Part shown: positions 15,402 through 22,889 of the stretch, piece by piece
Numbering within the stretch: position 1 is the first letter of the stretch
How the letters are laid out: each line of letters opens with the position of its first letter
NCBI GenBank assembly: GCA_002315975.1
Contig: DCIK01000007.1
Location: 1 to 27,075 of the forward strand
DNA from: Clostridiales bacterium UBA1728
Lineage (GTDB): Bacteria > Bacillota > Clostridia > Oscillospirales > Oscillospiraceae
Direction of reading: 5' to 3'
Length of the DNA stretch: 27,075 bases
Position numbers and translations under genes: made by a program
The notes under the pieces: generated by a model
The model's database searches: none
Told to the model about the DNA's origin: nothing
What the model saw: only the letters and a program-made list of their open reading frames with translations

Positions 15402-16179
15402 TAAGGGTCTCACCCCCTCCCGGGAGCGGGCCCGAACCAGCATTATGGCCGGTTTGGTATTTGTCAACGGGCAGAAGGAGACCAAGCCCGGCACCGGCGT
15501 GCCCGAGGATGCGGAAATCATTCTCAAGGGCGATGCCATCCCCTATGTGAGCCGGGGCGGCTTGAAGCTGGAGAAGGCGCTGAAGGTTTTCCCCATCGCC
15601 CCCGAGGACTGGGTCTGTGCCGACTGCGGCGCGTCCACCGGCGGCTTCACGGATGTGATGCTGCAAAACGGGGCAGCGAAGGTCTACGCCATTGACGTGG
15701 GCTACGGCCAGCTGGCCTATAAGCTCCGGCAGGACGAGCGGGTGGTGTGCATGGAGCGCACCAATGTCCGCCATGTGACCCATGAGCAGGTGCCGGAAGA
15801 AATTGATTTAGCCACCGCAGACCTGAGCTTCATCTCCCTGCGGCTGGTGCTGCCCGCCATGCTGGGACTGCTGAAGGATCACGGCTATGCGGTCTGCCTT
15901 GTAAAGCCCCAGTTCGAGGCCGGCAAGGAAAAGGTGGGGAAGAAGGGCGTTGTCCGGGACCCCGCCGTCCATGAGGAGGTGCTGCAGGACTTCCTGCGCT
16001 TCTCCGCCGAGGCCGGCTTTACCCTCAGGGGACTGGACTTCTCACCTATCCGCGGCCCCGAGGGCAACATTGAATATCTGGCGTGGCTGGAGAAAAACGG
16101 CGGGGAGAGCATTGTGCCCGACATTCCCGCGCTGGTGGAGGCCTCCCATGCCGCCCACGGAAAGGATGCGGAAGCATGA
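15367..16179 (+). CDS. tlyA: TlyA-family rRNA 2'-O-methyltransferase
   Basis: A 270-residue protein with an N-terminal S4 RNA-binding domain (residues 3-60, VRLDQLVFDKGLTPSRERAR pattern) and an FtsJ-like SAM methyltransferase with motif I DCGASTGGFT (86-95). TlyA modifies cytidines in 16S and/or 23S rRNA in actinobacteria; the Firmicute member (YqxC) occupies the same place between dxs and argR. Older annotations call these haemolysins. ATG 15367 has AAAGGAG upstream, inside dxs. Its stop overlaps nadK by 4 bases. Confidence 0.93.
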   Translation: MKKVRLDQLVFDKGLTPSRERARTSIMAGLVFVNGQKETKPGTGVPEDAEIILKGDAIPYVSRGGLKLEKALKVFPIAPEDWVCADCGASTGGFTDVMLQNGAAKVYAIDVGYGQLAYKLRQDERVVCMERTNVRHVTHEQVPEEIDLATADLSFISLRLVLPAMLGLLKDHGYAVCLVKPQFEAGKEKVGKKGVVRDPAVHEEVLQDFLRFSAEAGFTLRGLDFSPIRGPEGNIEYLAWLEKNGGESIVPDIPALVEASHAAHGKDAEA

Positions 16180-17036
16180 GCGGACATATCGTACTGGCCT
16201 CCAATCCCTTCCGGGACGAGGGACTCCATGCAGCCCTCCACTGCGCAGAGCTCCTGCGCTCCTGCGGCTTTGAGGCCGTTGTCGCACCCATCTTTGCCGA
16301 TAAGTACGAAGGGACGCTGCCCTCCGAGGAGCCGCTTTATGACCTGAAGGAAGCCGCGAAGGACGCAGGACTATTGGTGACCTTCGGCGGTGACGGTACG
16401 CTGCTGCAGGCTGCCCAGAGAATTTTGGGCAGCGAGGTGCCCATGCTGGGCGTGAATTTAGGCCACAAGGGCTTTCTCACGGAGCTGTCTGCCGATGAAA
16501 TCGAGCTTTTGCCCTCGGCGCTGCTGGCGGGCTACAGTCTCCAGCCCCGGATGATGCTCTATGCGGAGCTGCTGCGAAACGGCAAGGTCATCCTTTCCGG
16601 CCATGCGCTCAACGATGTCACCGTCAACGGCATCGTCAATACCATCCGCCTTGCGGCCTACGGGGATGAGGAGCCCATCATGGAGTTCGGCGGTGACGGC
16701 ATTATCGTGGCCACGCCCACCGGGGCCACGGCCTACTCCCTCTCGGCGGGCGGCCCTCTCATGGAGCCCGATGCGGAGAATATTCTCATCACGCCCATCT
16801 GCGCCCACACGCTGACGGCCCGCTGCTTTGTGCTCTCGCCGAAGCGGAAGGTCATGGTGTGCCCGGTGAGTCTGGGGGAGCGGAAAGCGGTCTTCTCCAT
16901 CGATGGCAGCGAGCCTGTGGCTTTGCAGGACGGCGACATCATACGGGTGGAGCGCAGTCCCCATGTGATTCACATGGCCAGACTTCCCGGCAAGGGCTTT
17001 TATGAAACCGTATATGATAAACTCAGTGATCGATAA
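16176..17036 (+). CDS. nadK: NAD kinase
   Basis: A 286-residue ATP/polyphosphate-NAD kinase making NADP. GGDGT is at 71-75, followed by NLGHKGFLTE (about 91-100), then GDGIIVATPTGATAYSLSAGGP (about 174-195), which holds the NAD site. The ATG lies within the tlyA stop (ATGA). B. subtilis does not have nadK at this position; Clostridia commonly do. argR follows after 22 bases. Confidence 0.96.
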   Translation: MSGHIVLASNPFRDEGLHAALHCAELLRSCGFEAVVAPIFADKYEGTLPSEEPLYDLKEAAKDAGLLVTFGGDGTLLQAAQRILGSEVPMLGVNLGHKGFLTELSADEIELLPSALLAGYSLQPRMMLYAELLRNGKVILSGHALNDVTVNGIVNTIRLAAYGDEEPIMEFGGDGIIVATPTGATAYSLSAGGPLMEPDAENILITPICAHTLTARCFVLSPKRKVMVCPVSLGERKAVFSIDGSEPVALQDGDIIRVERSPHVIHMARLPGKGFYETVYDKLSDR

Positions 17037-17058
17037 AACCAAGCGTGAGGTAAAAGAA

Positions 17059-17508
17059 ATGAAATCAAATCGTCAGGCCATGATCCTTGAACTGATTTCT
17101 CAGCAGGACATCGAAACCCAGAATCAGATGATGGAGGCTCTGCAGGCGCAGGGCATCCGCACCACCCAGGCCACCCTGTCCCGCGACATCAAGGAGCTCA
17201 GGCTGGTGAAGGAGCTTTCTCCCGGCGGTGTGTACCGCTATGTTGCCGCCACCCGGGACGAGCTCTCCGACTACGATGTGCGTCTGCAGAAGATCTTCCG
17301 CGAGAGCGTGATCTCCTATGCGCCCGCCCAGAATCTGGTGGTTCTGCGTACGCTGCCGGGTCTTGCCAACGCCGCCGCCTCCGCTCTGGACAATGTGAAT
17401 GTTCCGGAGCTGGTGGGCACTCTGGCCGGAGACGATACCGTGTTTCTGGCCATGCACAATTCCGCCGCGGCTGATGCCTTCTGTCTGGAAATCGAGGCCA
17501 TGCTCTGA
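17059..17508 (+). CDS. argR: Arginine repressor ArgR/AhrC
   Basis: A 149-residue hexameric arginine-responsive regulator. The N-terminal winged helix (about residues 2-70) includes TTQATLSRDIKELRLVK (about residues 35-51). The C-terminal domain carries the arginine-binding/trimer region, with the GTLAGDDTVFLAMHN stretch (about residues 119-133). No arginine biosynthesis gene is in this window, so targets are elsewhere. ATG 17059 follows GTGAGGT with 7-base spacing; in-frame upstream Met codons lie in nadK. The stop forms TGATG with recN. Confidence 0.95.
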   Translation: MKSNRQAMILELISQQDIETQNQMMEALQAQGIRTTQATLSRDIKELRLVKELSPGGVYRYVAATRDELSDYDVRLQKIFRESVISYAPAQNLVVLRTLPGLANAAASALDNVNVPELVGTLAGDDTVFLAMHNSAAADAFCLEIEAML

Positions 17509-19196
17509 TGCTCAGAAGTCTTCACATTGAAAATATCGCCGTCATTGAACGGGCGGATATAGAATTTTCTCAGGGGCTGAATGTGCTCACCGGCGAGACC
17601 GGCGCAGGCAAGTCCATTGTGATCGACTCCATTCAGGCGGTACTGGGCGGCCGTACCAGCCGGGAGCTGGTGCGTACCGGCGCGGACAAGGCCGCCGTCT
17701 CCGCCGTGTTTGACGGGGAGAAGGCCGCCGAGTGGCTCCGGGAGAACGAGATCGACGAGGACGAGGAGCTCATATTGCAGCGGCGCATCAATGCCGAGGG
17801 CAAGTCCTCCTGCCGGGTGAACGGCGCACCTGTATCCGTGGCGCAGCTTCGCGCTCTGGGTGCTCTCCTCATCGACATCCACGGCCAGAACGACGGCCGT
17901 CAGCTCATGGACGAAAAGCTCCATCTGGGCTATCTGGATCGCTTCGGCGTGGAGGAGACTGTGCTGGAGGCCTTTCGCACCGATTATAAAGAGGTGCAGC
18001 GTCTGCGCCGGGAACAGAGCCGCCTGCAGCTGGACGAGGCCGAAAAGCTCCGTCTGGAGGACACGCTGAACTTCCGCATCGCCGAGCTCTCCAAGGCAAA
18101 GCTGAACCCCGGTGAGGAGCAGGAGCTTACGGAGCGCCGGGATCTGCTGCGCAACAGCGAAAAGCTCACCGAGCAGTTGGATGCCGCCTATGCCGCCCTC
18201 TATGAGGGGGACGAGAGCGCCGTGCCCCTCTGCGACGAGGCCGAGTATGCCGCCTCCCGGGCTGCTGCCTGGTGCCCTGAGCTCCAAAAGGCTGCCGAGG
18301 AAATCCACGATGCCGCCATGCTCCTGCGGGACGCTGCCGAGCTCATCCGCGAGAAGCGGGGGGAGCTGGACTTCTCCCCGGAGGAGTATGATAAACTGGA
18401 AGCCCGCCTGAGCCTCCTGCGCCGACTGGAGAAGAAATACCAGCGGGACGAAGCCGGACTTGTGGCCATGCTGGAGGAGGATCAGCAGCGCCTGCAGGAG
18501 CTGACCTATGCCGACGAGGCCTTGGCCAAGCTGCAAAAGGAGCTGGCCGCCGCCGAAAAGCGCTGCAAACGCTCTGCGGGGGAGCTGAGCAAGGCCCGCC
18601 ATGCCGCCGCCGAAACGCTGGAAAAGCGGGTGGTGCAGGAGCTGCGGGAGCTCAGTATGCCCTCCGTCCGCTTTATGGCGGAGTTCACCCCCGTGGAGAA
18701 CGAGTGCGGCTTTGACGGCAACGGCGCGGATGCCGTGCGCTTTATCATGTCCGCCAACGCCGGCGAAGCGCCCGGCCCCATCAGCCGCATCGCCTCAGGC
18801 GGTGAGCTGTCAAGAATCATGCTGGCGCTGAAGAATGTCTTTGCTGAGCGGGATAATATTCCCACCCAGATTTTCGATGAGGTGGATACCGGTGTCTCCG
18901 GCATTGCTGCCCAGAAGGTAGGGGAGAAACTCTCGGAACTCTCCCGAAGCAAGCAGGTACTCTGTGTGACCCACCTGCCCCAGATTGCCGCCATGGCCGA
19001 CACGCAAATGCGCGTGGAGAAGCGGGAGCGGGACGGCAGAACCTACACCGAGCTGCTGGAGCTGGACAGGCAGGGCAGATTGGAGGAGCTCTCCCGTCTC
19101 ACCGGCAACGGCACCATCAGCGAGGCGCTGCTTCAAAGCGCCGGAGAAATGCTGGATCGGGCGGATGCATTCAAAACCGGTGTCAAAAGGGCTTGA
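17508..19196 (+). CDS. recN: DNA repair protein RecN
   Basis: A 562-residue SMC-like ATPase acting early in double-strand-break repair. The head domains are at the two ends: Walker A GETGAGKS (29-36); ABC signature region ASGGELSRIMLALK (about residues 427-440); Walker B IFDE with D457-E458. Long coiled-coil arms occupy about residues 150-370. The ATG shares a base with the argR stop. The last codons overlap the -35 box of the T-box promoter. Confidence 0.96.
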   Translation: MLRSLHIENIAVIERADIEFSQGLNVLTGETGAGKSIVIDSIQAVLGGRTSRELVRTGADKAAVSAVFDGEKAAEWLRENEIDEDEELILQRRINAEGKSSCRVNGAPVSVAQLRALGALLIDIHGQNDGRQLMDEKLHLGYLDRFGVEETVLEAFRTDYKEVQRLRREQSRLQLDEAEKLRLEDTLNFRIAELSKAKLNPGEEQELTERRDLLRNSEKLTEQLDAAYAALYEGDESAVPLCDEAEYAASRAAAWCPELQKAAEEIHDAAMLLRDAAELIREKRGELDFSPEEYDKLEARLSLLRRLEKKYQRDEAGLVAMLEEDQQRLQELTYADEALAKLQKELAAAEKRCKRSAGELSKARHAAAETLEKRVVQELRELSMPSVRFMAEFTPVENECGFDGNGADAVRFIMSANAGEAPGPISRIASGGELSRIMLALKNVFAERDNIPTQIFDEVDTGVSGIAAQKVGEKLSELSRSKQVLCVTHLPQIAAMADTQMRVEKRERDGRTYTELLELDRQGRLEELSRLTGNGTISEALLQSAGEMLDRADAFKTGVKRA

Positions 19197-19221
19197 CATT
19201 TTCCCTTTCTTTGGGTAAACT
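19193..19221 (+). promoter_or_regulatory. Promoter of the T-box-tyrS transcript
   Basis: TTGACA (19193-19198) and TAAACT (19216-19221) are 17 bases apart. The -35 begins within the last codon of recN and includes its TGA stop. Transcription should start near 19228, at the base of the T-box. Confidence 0.8.
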
Positions 19222-19227
19222 ACTCCT

Positions 19228-19468
19228 GCTCAAGCGTTGAAGCGGAAGAGTACGCACGCAAGCTCTGCACAGAGAAGCCCCGTTTGGCTGAGAGGGGTAA
19301 AGAGTCCGTGCCGAATACCCCGCCGAGCTGGCACCCCAACGGCGCAAGCCCAGTAGGCGTGTCCGGGTGCGCCCGTTATTGCGCGTTCTGAGGCCGCTTC
19401 GCGGCGAATCAGAGGTGGTACCGCGTGTTACTACGCCCTCTGTCCTTTGTGGGACAGGGGGCGTTTTT
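19228..19468 (+). ncRNA. T-box riboswitch, tyrosine-specific
   Basis: A tRNA-sensing leader. The canonical T-box AGAGGTGGTACCGCG lies at 19411-19425; its TGGT (19416-19419) would pair with the NCCA end of uncharged tRNA with discriminator A. Stem I carries AGAGTACGC (19248-19256) and AGAGAAGCC (19271-19279) elements typical of clostridial T-boxes. The specifier is read as UAC (Tyr) at 19316-19318 in a GAAUAC context, agreeing with tyrS downstream. Antiterminator helix CAGAGG (19410-19415) with CCTCTG (19437-19442) competes with the terminator at 19433-19464. Uncharged tRNA-Tyr should switch tyrS and perhaps psuK-psuG on. Confidence 0.9.
19433..19468 (+). terminator. Intrinsic terminator of the T-box
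   Basis: ACGCCCTCTGTCC (19433-19445) pairs with GGACAGGGGGCGT (19452-19464) with one G-T pair around a 6-base loop, followed by TTTT. The 5' arm is shared with the antiterminator, so the two structures exclude each other. Confidence 0.9.
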
Positions 19469-19611
19469 GCTGTGGAGGGTATCACACTCCCTAATGCTAT
19501 AAATAGAATCCGGAATGTATTGTTGCGGGAAAAGCCTCGGGTGAGACTATTCTACAGAAAATTAAAGCAAAATATCTACAGGAAAAAGTATGAATATCTA
19601 ATTAAGACTCC

Positions 19612-19720
19612 GTAGGGCACGGCCTCCCGGCCGTGCCGTGTGGGTTTAGAACTATGTCCGTTTTATCCGGACAAAGCAAGACTCGCAGACTTGCGGCACG
19701 GCCGGGAGGCCGTGCCCTAC
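19612..19720. repeat. Palindromic intergenic element (MITE-like)
   Basis: A perfect 27-bp inverted repeat (19612-19638 and 19694-19720) encloses 55 bases. Each arm is itself a palindrome (GGCACGGCC, 4 bases, GGCCGTGCC), so the element can fold as one long hairpin or as two separate ones. The centre has smaller stems, TGTCCG/CGGACA (19656-19661 and 19669-19674) and CGCA/TGCG. It is much more GC-rich than the flanks and encodes no protein. No target-site duplication is obvious. It lies between the T-box terminator and tyrS. Confidence 0.8.
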
Positions 19721-19728
19721 ATTGGAAT

Positions 19729-19757
19729 TTGTACGATAACCGATAAATCTATGCTAT
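19729..19757 (+). promoter_or_regulatory. Possible second promoter of tyrS, downstream of the T-box
   Basis: TTGTAC (19729-19734) and TGCTAT (19752-19757) are 17 bases apart in AT-rich DNA right after the palindromic element. If used, tyrS would have a T-box-independent transcript starting near 19764. The -10 is weak, and AT-rich sequence yields such matches by chance. Confidence 0.35.
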
Positions 19758-19802
19758 AAACTAACAATAATATTTACTATACAACACAAGGAGACACAAA
19801 TC

Positions 19803-21020
19803 ATGCAAATCTACGAAGAGCTGCAGGCCCGCGGCCTTATCGCCCAGGTCACCAACGAGGAAGAAATCCGCGAGATGGTCAACGCCGGCAAGGCCAGGTT
19901 CTACATCGGCTTTGACTGCACCGCCGACTCTCTCACCGCCGGTCACTTTATGGCGCTGACCCTGATGAAGCGCCTGCAGATGGCGGGCAACCAGCCCATC
20001 GTCCTCATCGGCGGCGGCACCACCATGATCGGCGACCCCTCCGGCCGCACGGATATGCGCAAGATGCTCACCCGCGAGGACATCGACTATAACGCCGAGT
20101 GCTTCCGCCGTCAGATGGAGCGCTTTATCGAGTTCGGCGAGGGCAAGGCTATCATGGTCAACAACGCCGACTGGCTGCTGAACCTTAATTATGTAAACCT
20201 GCTTCGCGAGGTTGGCGCCTGCTTCAGCGTGAACAATATGCTCCGCGCCGAGTGCTACAAGCAGCGCATGGAGAAGGGTCTGAGCTTCTTCGAGTTCAAC
20301 TACATGATCATGCAGTCCTACGACTTCTACTACCTCTTCCAGAAGTACGGCTGCAATATGCAGTTCGGCGGCGACGACCAGTGGAGCAATATGCTGGGCG
20401 GCACCGAGCTCATCCGCAAGAAGCTGGGTCAGGATGCCCACGCCATGACCATTACCCTCCTCACCGACTCTCAGGGCAAGAAGATGGGCAAGACCGCCGG
20501 CAACGCCGTGTGGCTGGATCCCAACAAGACCTCTCCCTACGAGTTCTACCAGTACTGGCGCAATGTGGACGATGCCGACGTGATGAAGTGCGTCCGTATG
20601 CTCACCTTCCTGCCCATGGAGCAGATCGAGGAGATGGCCAACTGGAAGGATCAGAAGATCAACGAGGCCAAGGAAATCCTTGCCTTCGAGCTGACCAAAA
20701 TGGTTCACGGCGAGGAGGAGGCCAACGCTGCCCGGTCCAAGGCCCGCGCTGTCTTCTCCGGCAACACCGACAATGCCCCTGAGGTTGCCATTGACGAGAC
20801 CGCTCTCACCGACGGCAAGGCCGACATCAAGGCTCTGCTGGTTCTCGCCGGTCTCTGCTCCTCCAACAGTGACGCCCGCCGCAATATCCAGCAGGGCGGT
20901 GTCCGCGTGGGCGAGGAGAAGATCAGCGACATCAACCTGAGCTTCACCGCCGGGCAGCTCCGGGAGGGCGTGGTTCTCCGCCGGGGCAACAAGAACATCA
21001 AGCGCGTGGTGCTGAAGTAA
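19803..21020 (+). CDS. tyrS: Tyrosyl-tRNA synthetase
   Basis: A 405-residue class I synthetase that charges tRNA-Tyr. The HIGH-equivalent motif is TAGH (45-48) following FDCTADSL, the KMSKS-equivalent is KMGKT (227-231), and a C-terminal S4-like RNA-binding domain occupies about 340-405. The start is ATG 19803 with AAGGAG 9 bases upstream. Expression should follow tyrosine supply through the T-box. The stop shares a base with the next start (TAATG), so the following kinase is co-translated. Confidence 0.96.
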   Translation: MQIYEELQARGLIAQVTNEEEIREMVNAGKARFYIGFDCTADSLTAGHFMALTLMKRLQMAGNQPIVLIGGGTTMIGDPSGRTDMRKMLTREDIDYNAECFRRQMERFIEFGEGKAIMVNNADWLLNLNYVNLLREVGACFSVNNMLRAECYKQRMEKGLSFFEFNYMIMQSYDFYYLFQKYGCNMQFGGDDQWSNMLGGTELIRKKLGQDAHAMTITLLTDSQGKKMGKTAGNAVWLDPNKTSPYEFYQYWRNVDDADVMKCVRMLTFLPMEQIEEMANWKDQKINEAKEILAFELTKMVHGEEEANAARSKARAVFSGNTDNAPEVAIDETALTDGKADIKALLVLAGLCSSNSDARRNIQQGGVRVGEEKISDINLSFTAGQLREGVVLRRGNKNIKRVVLK

Positions 21021-21952
21021 TGGCGGGATATATCTGCGGCATCGGCGGGGCCAATGTGGACATGAGTGCCCGCAGCTTTGCAAGCGTGGTTCTCCGGGAC
21101 TCCAATCCCGGAGAGAGCCGCATTTCCGCCGGCGGCGTTACCCGCAATATTATCGAGAATCTGGCCCGTATGGGGGAGAGGTGCGAAATGCTCACCGCCT
21201 TCGGCGATGATCTCTTCGGACGCTTTCTGCAGGAGGAATGTGCCAGGGTGGGCATCGGCATGGAGCATTCCCTTCTTTGCCCCGGCAAGGCTACCACCTG
21301 CTATGTCTCCATGAACGATGAAAAGGGCGATATGCTTGTGGGCATGAGCGATATGCGCCTGCTCCACGAGCTGACCCCGGACTTTCTTTCCACCAAACTG
21401 GAGCTGCTGCGTGCTGCCCGGGCTGTGGTGCTGGACCCCAACCTGCCCGACGAGACGCTGGAATACCTTTGCAGCGGCGTACTGGCGGGAGTACGGCTCT
21501 ACGCCGACCCGGTTTCCACCACCTATGCGAAAAAGCTCCGCGGCGTGGCGGGGGTGTTCCACTGCATCAAGCCCAACCGACTGGAGCTTGCGGCCATCGC
21601 CGGACGGGAGACCGACACCGACGCGGGGCTGGAGGCCGCCGCAGACAGCCTGCTGGAACAGGGCTGCGAGGAGGTGGCGGTCAGTCTGGGCGAGAAGGGC
21701 TGCTACTGGGCTGACCGGCGGGGCAACCGCTTTTACGCCTGCCAGAGCCCCGTTTCGCAGATGGCCAACGCCACCGGCGCGGGAGATGCGTTCCTGGCGG
21801 GACTCATCCACGCCGAGTGCATCGGCTTTGCCCCCCGCAGCTGCGCGGACATGGCGCTCTCCGCCGGACGCATGGCCTGTATGAGTGAAGATACGGTTTG
21901 TCAGACCATGAGCCATACGACGCTCATGGATACAATGGAGGAATATTCGTGA
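21020..21952 (+). CDS. psuK: PfkB-family carbohydrate kinase, probable pseudouridine kinase
   Basis: A 310-residue ribokinase-like kinase. The N-terminal GGANVDM and GGVTRNIIENLARMG motifs bind substrate; the C-terminal NATGAGDAF (250-258) provides the anion hole and catalytic D256. Because the next gene, overlapping by 4 bases, is pseudouridine-5'-phosphate glycosidase, the most likely substrate is pseudouridine, giving pseudouridine 5'-phosphate for cleavage. The family assignment is firm; the substrate is inferred from context. It begins on the last base of the tyrS stop. Confidence 0.85.
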   Translation: MAGYICGIGGANVDMSARSFASVVLRDSNPGESRISAGGVTRNIIENLARMGERCEMLTAFGDDLFGRFLQEECARVGIGMEHSLLCPGKATTCYVSMNDEKGDMLVGMSDMRLLHELTPDFLSTKLELLRAARAVVLDPNLPDETLEYLCSGVLAGVRLYADPVSTTYAKKLRGVAGVFHCIKPNRLELAAIAGRETDTDAGLEAAADSLLEQGCEEVAVSLGEKGCYWADRRGNRFYACQSPVSQMANATGAGDAFLAGLIHAECIGFAPRSCADMALSAGRMACMSEDTVCQTMSHTTLMDTMEEYS

Positions 21953-22860
21953 ATCCCTATCTGGATATTAAAGAAGAAGTAAAGGCTGCCCTTGCAGAGG
22001 GAAAGCCTGTGGTCGCTCTGGAGAGCACCATCCTCAGCCACGGTATGCCCTATCCCGAAAATGTGGACTTCGCCCACCGGGTGGAGAAGCTGGTGCGGGA
22101 CGAGGGTGCGGTTCCCGCCACCTGCGCCATCGTGGGCGGCAGACTGAAGGTAGGTCTGGAGGAGCAGGAGCTGCAGCTCATGTGCGAGGCGAAGGATGTG
22201 GGCAAGGTGTCCCGCCGGGATGTGCCCGTGTACTGCGCGCTGGGGAAGAACGGCGCTACCACCGTGGCCTCTACCATGATTCTGGCGGCCATGGCCGGTA
22301 TCCGCGTTTTTGCCACCGGCGGCATCGGCGGCGTGCACCGGGGCGGTGAAGACTCCATGGACATCTCCGCCGACCTGCAGGAGCTGGCGCACACCCCCGT
22401 GACGGTGGTCTGCGCCGGAGCCAAGCAGATTCTGGACATTGGCCGTACGCTGGAGTATCTGGAGACTATGGGCGTGCCCGTCATCGGCCATAACACCGAC
22501 GATTTCCCTGCCTTCTACTGCCGCAAGAGTGGCTTCGGCGTGGACTATAATGCCAAGACCGAAGCGGAGATCGCCAAGATCATCAAGGCGCAGAGAGACC
22601 TGGGCTTCAGCGGCGGCATCCTTGTGGGCAACCCTGTGCCCGAGGAGTACGGCCTTGACAACGCGTACATGGAGGGCATCATCGATGTGGCCCTGAAGGC
22701 CGCCGATGAGGCCGGCGTGCACGGGAAGAACATTACCCCCTTCCTGCTGGCCAAGGTCAAGGAGCTTACCGGCGGCGAATCCTTCGAGACCAATGTAATG
22801 CTGGCGCTGAACAATGCCCGCTGCGCCTCCCGCATCGCTGTGGCGCTGGAAAAGCTGTAA
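21949..22860 (+). CDS. psuG: Pseudouridine-5'-phosphate glycosidase
   Basis: A 303-residue enzyme that splits pseudouridine 5'-phosphate into uracil and ribose 5-phosphate by opening the C-C glycosidic bond. The family signature ESTILSHGMPYP is at 25-36, followed by a Gly-rich ATGGIGGVHRGGEDSMDISADL stretch (about residues 123-144) and a terminal NxxLAxxIA-like helix. GTG 21949 overlaps the kinase stop and has GGAGG with 7-base spacing; an upstream in-frame ATG (21898) lies inside the kinase. Products feed pyrimidine salvage and central carbon metabolism. Confidence 0.94.
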   Translation: MNPYLDIKEEVKAALAEGKPVVALESTILSHGMPYPENVDFAHRVEKLVRDEGAVPATCAIVGGRLKVGLEEQELQLMCEAKDVGKVSRRDVPVYCALGKNGATTVASTMILAAMAGIRVFATGGIGGVHRGGEDSMDISADLQELAHTPVTVVCAGAKQILDIGRTLEYLETMGVPVIGHNTDDFPAFYCRKSGFGVDYNAKTEAEIAKIIKAQRDLGFSGGILVGNPVPEEYGLDNAYMEGIIDVALKAADEAGVHGKNITPFLLAKVKELTGGESFETNVMLALNNARCASRIAVALEKL

Positions 22861-22889
22861 CGATTCTGAACGCTTTTGGAGAACAGACT

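Larger units (their letters stand above)
19469..19802. other. Long gap between T-box and tyrS
   Basis: There are 334 bases without a credible gene between the T-box terminator and tyrS. The first part (19469-19611) is AT-rich with no recognisable feature; then comes the palindromic element (19612-19720); the rest (19721-19802) is AT-rich and holds a possible second promoter and the tyrS ribosome site AAGGAG (19788-19793). Confidence 0.6.

Noticed and set aside
19612..19720. CRISPR array or tRNA in the palindromic region
   Set aside because: There are only two arms in inverted orientation, no direct repeats or spacers, and no tRNA T-loop or acceptor pattern.
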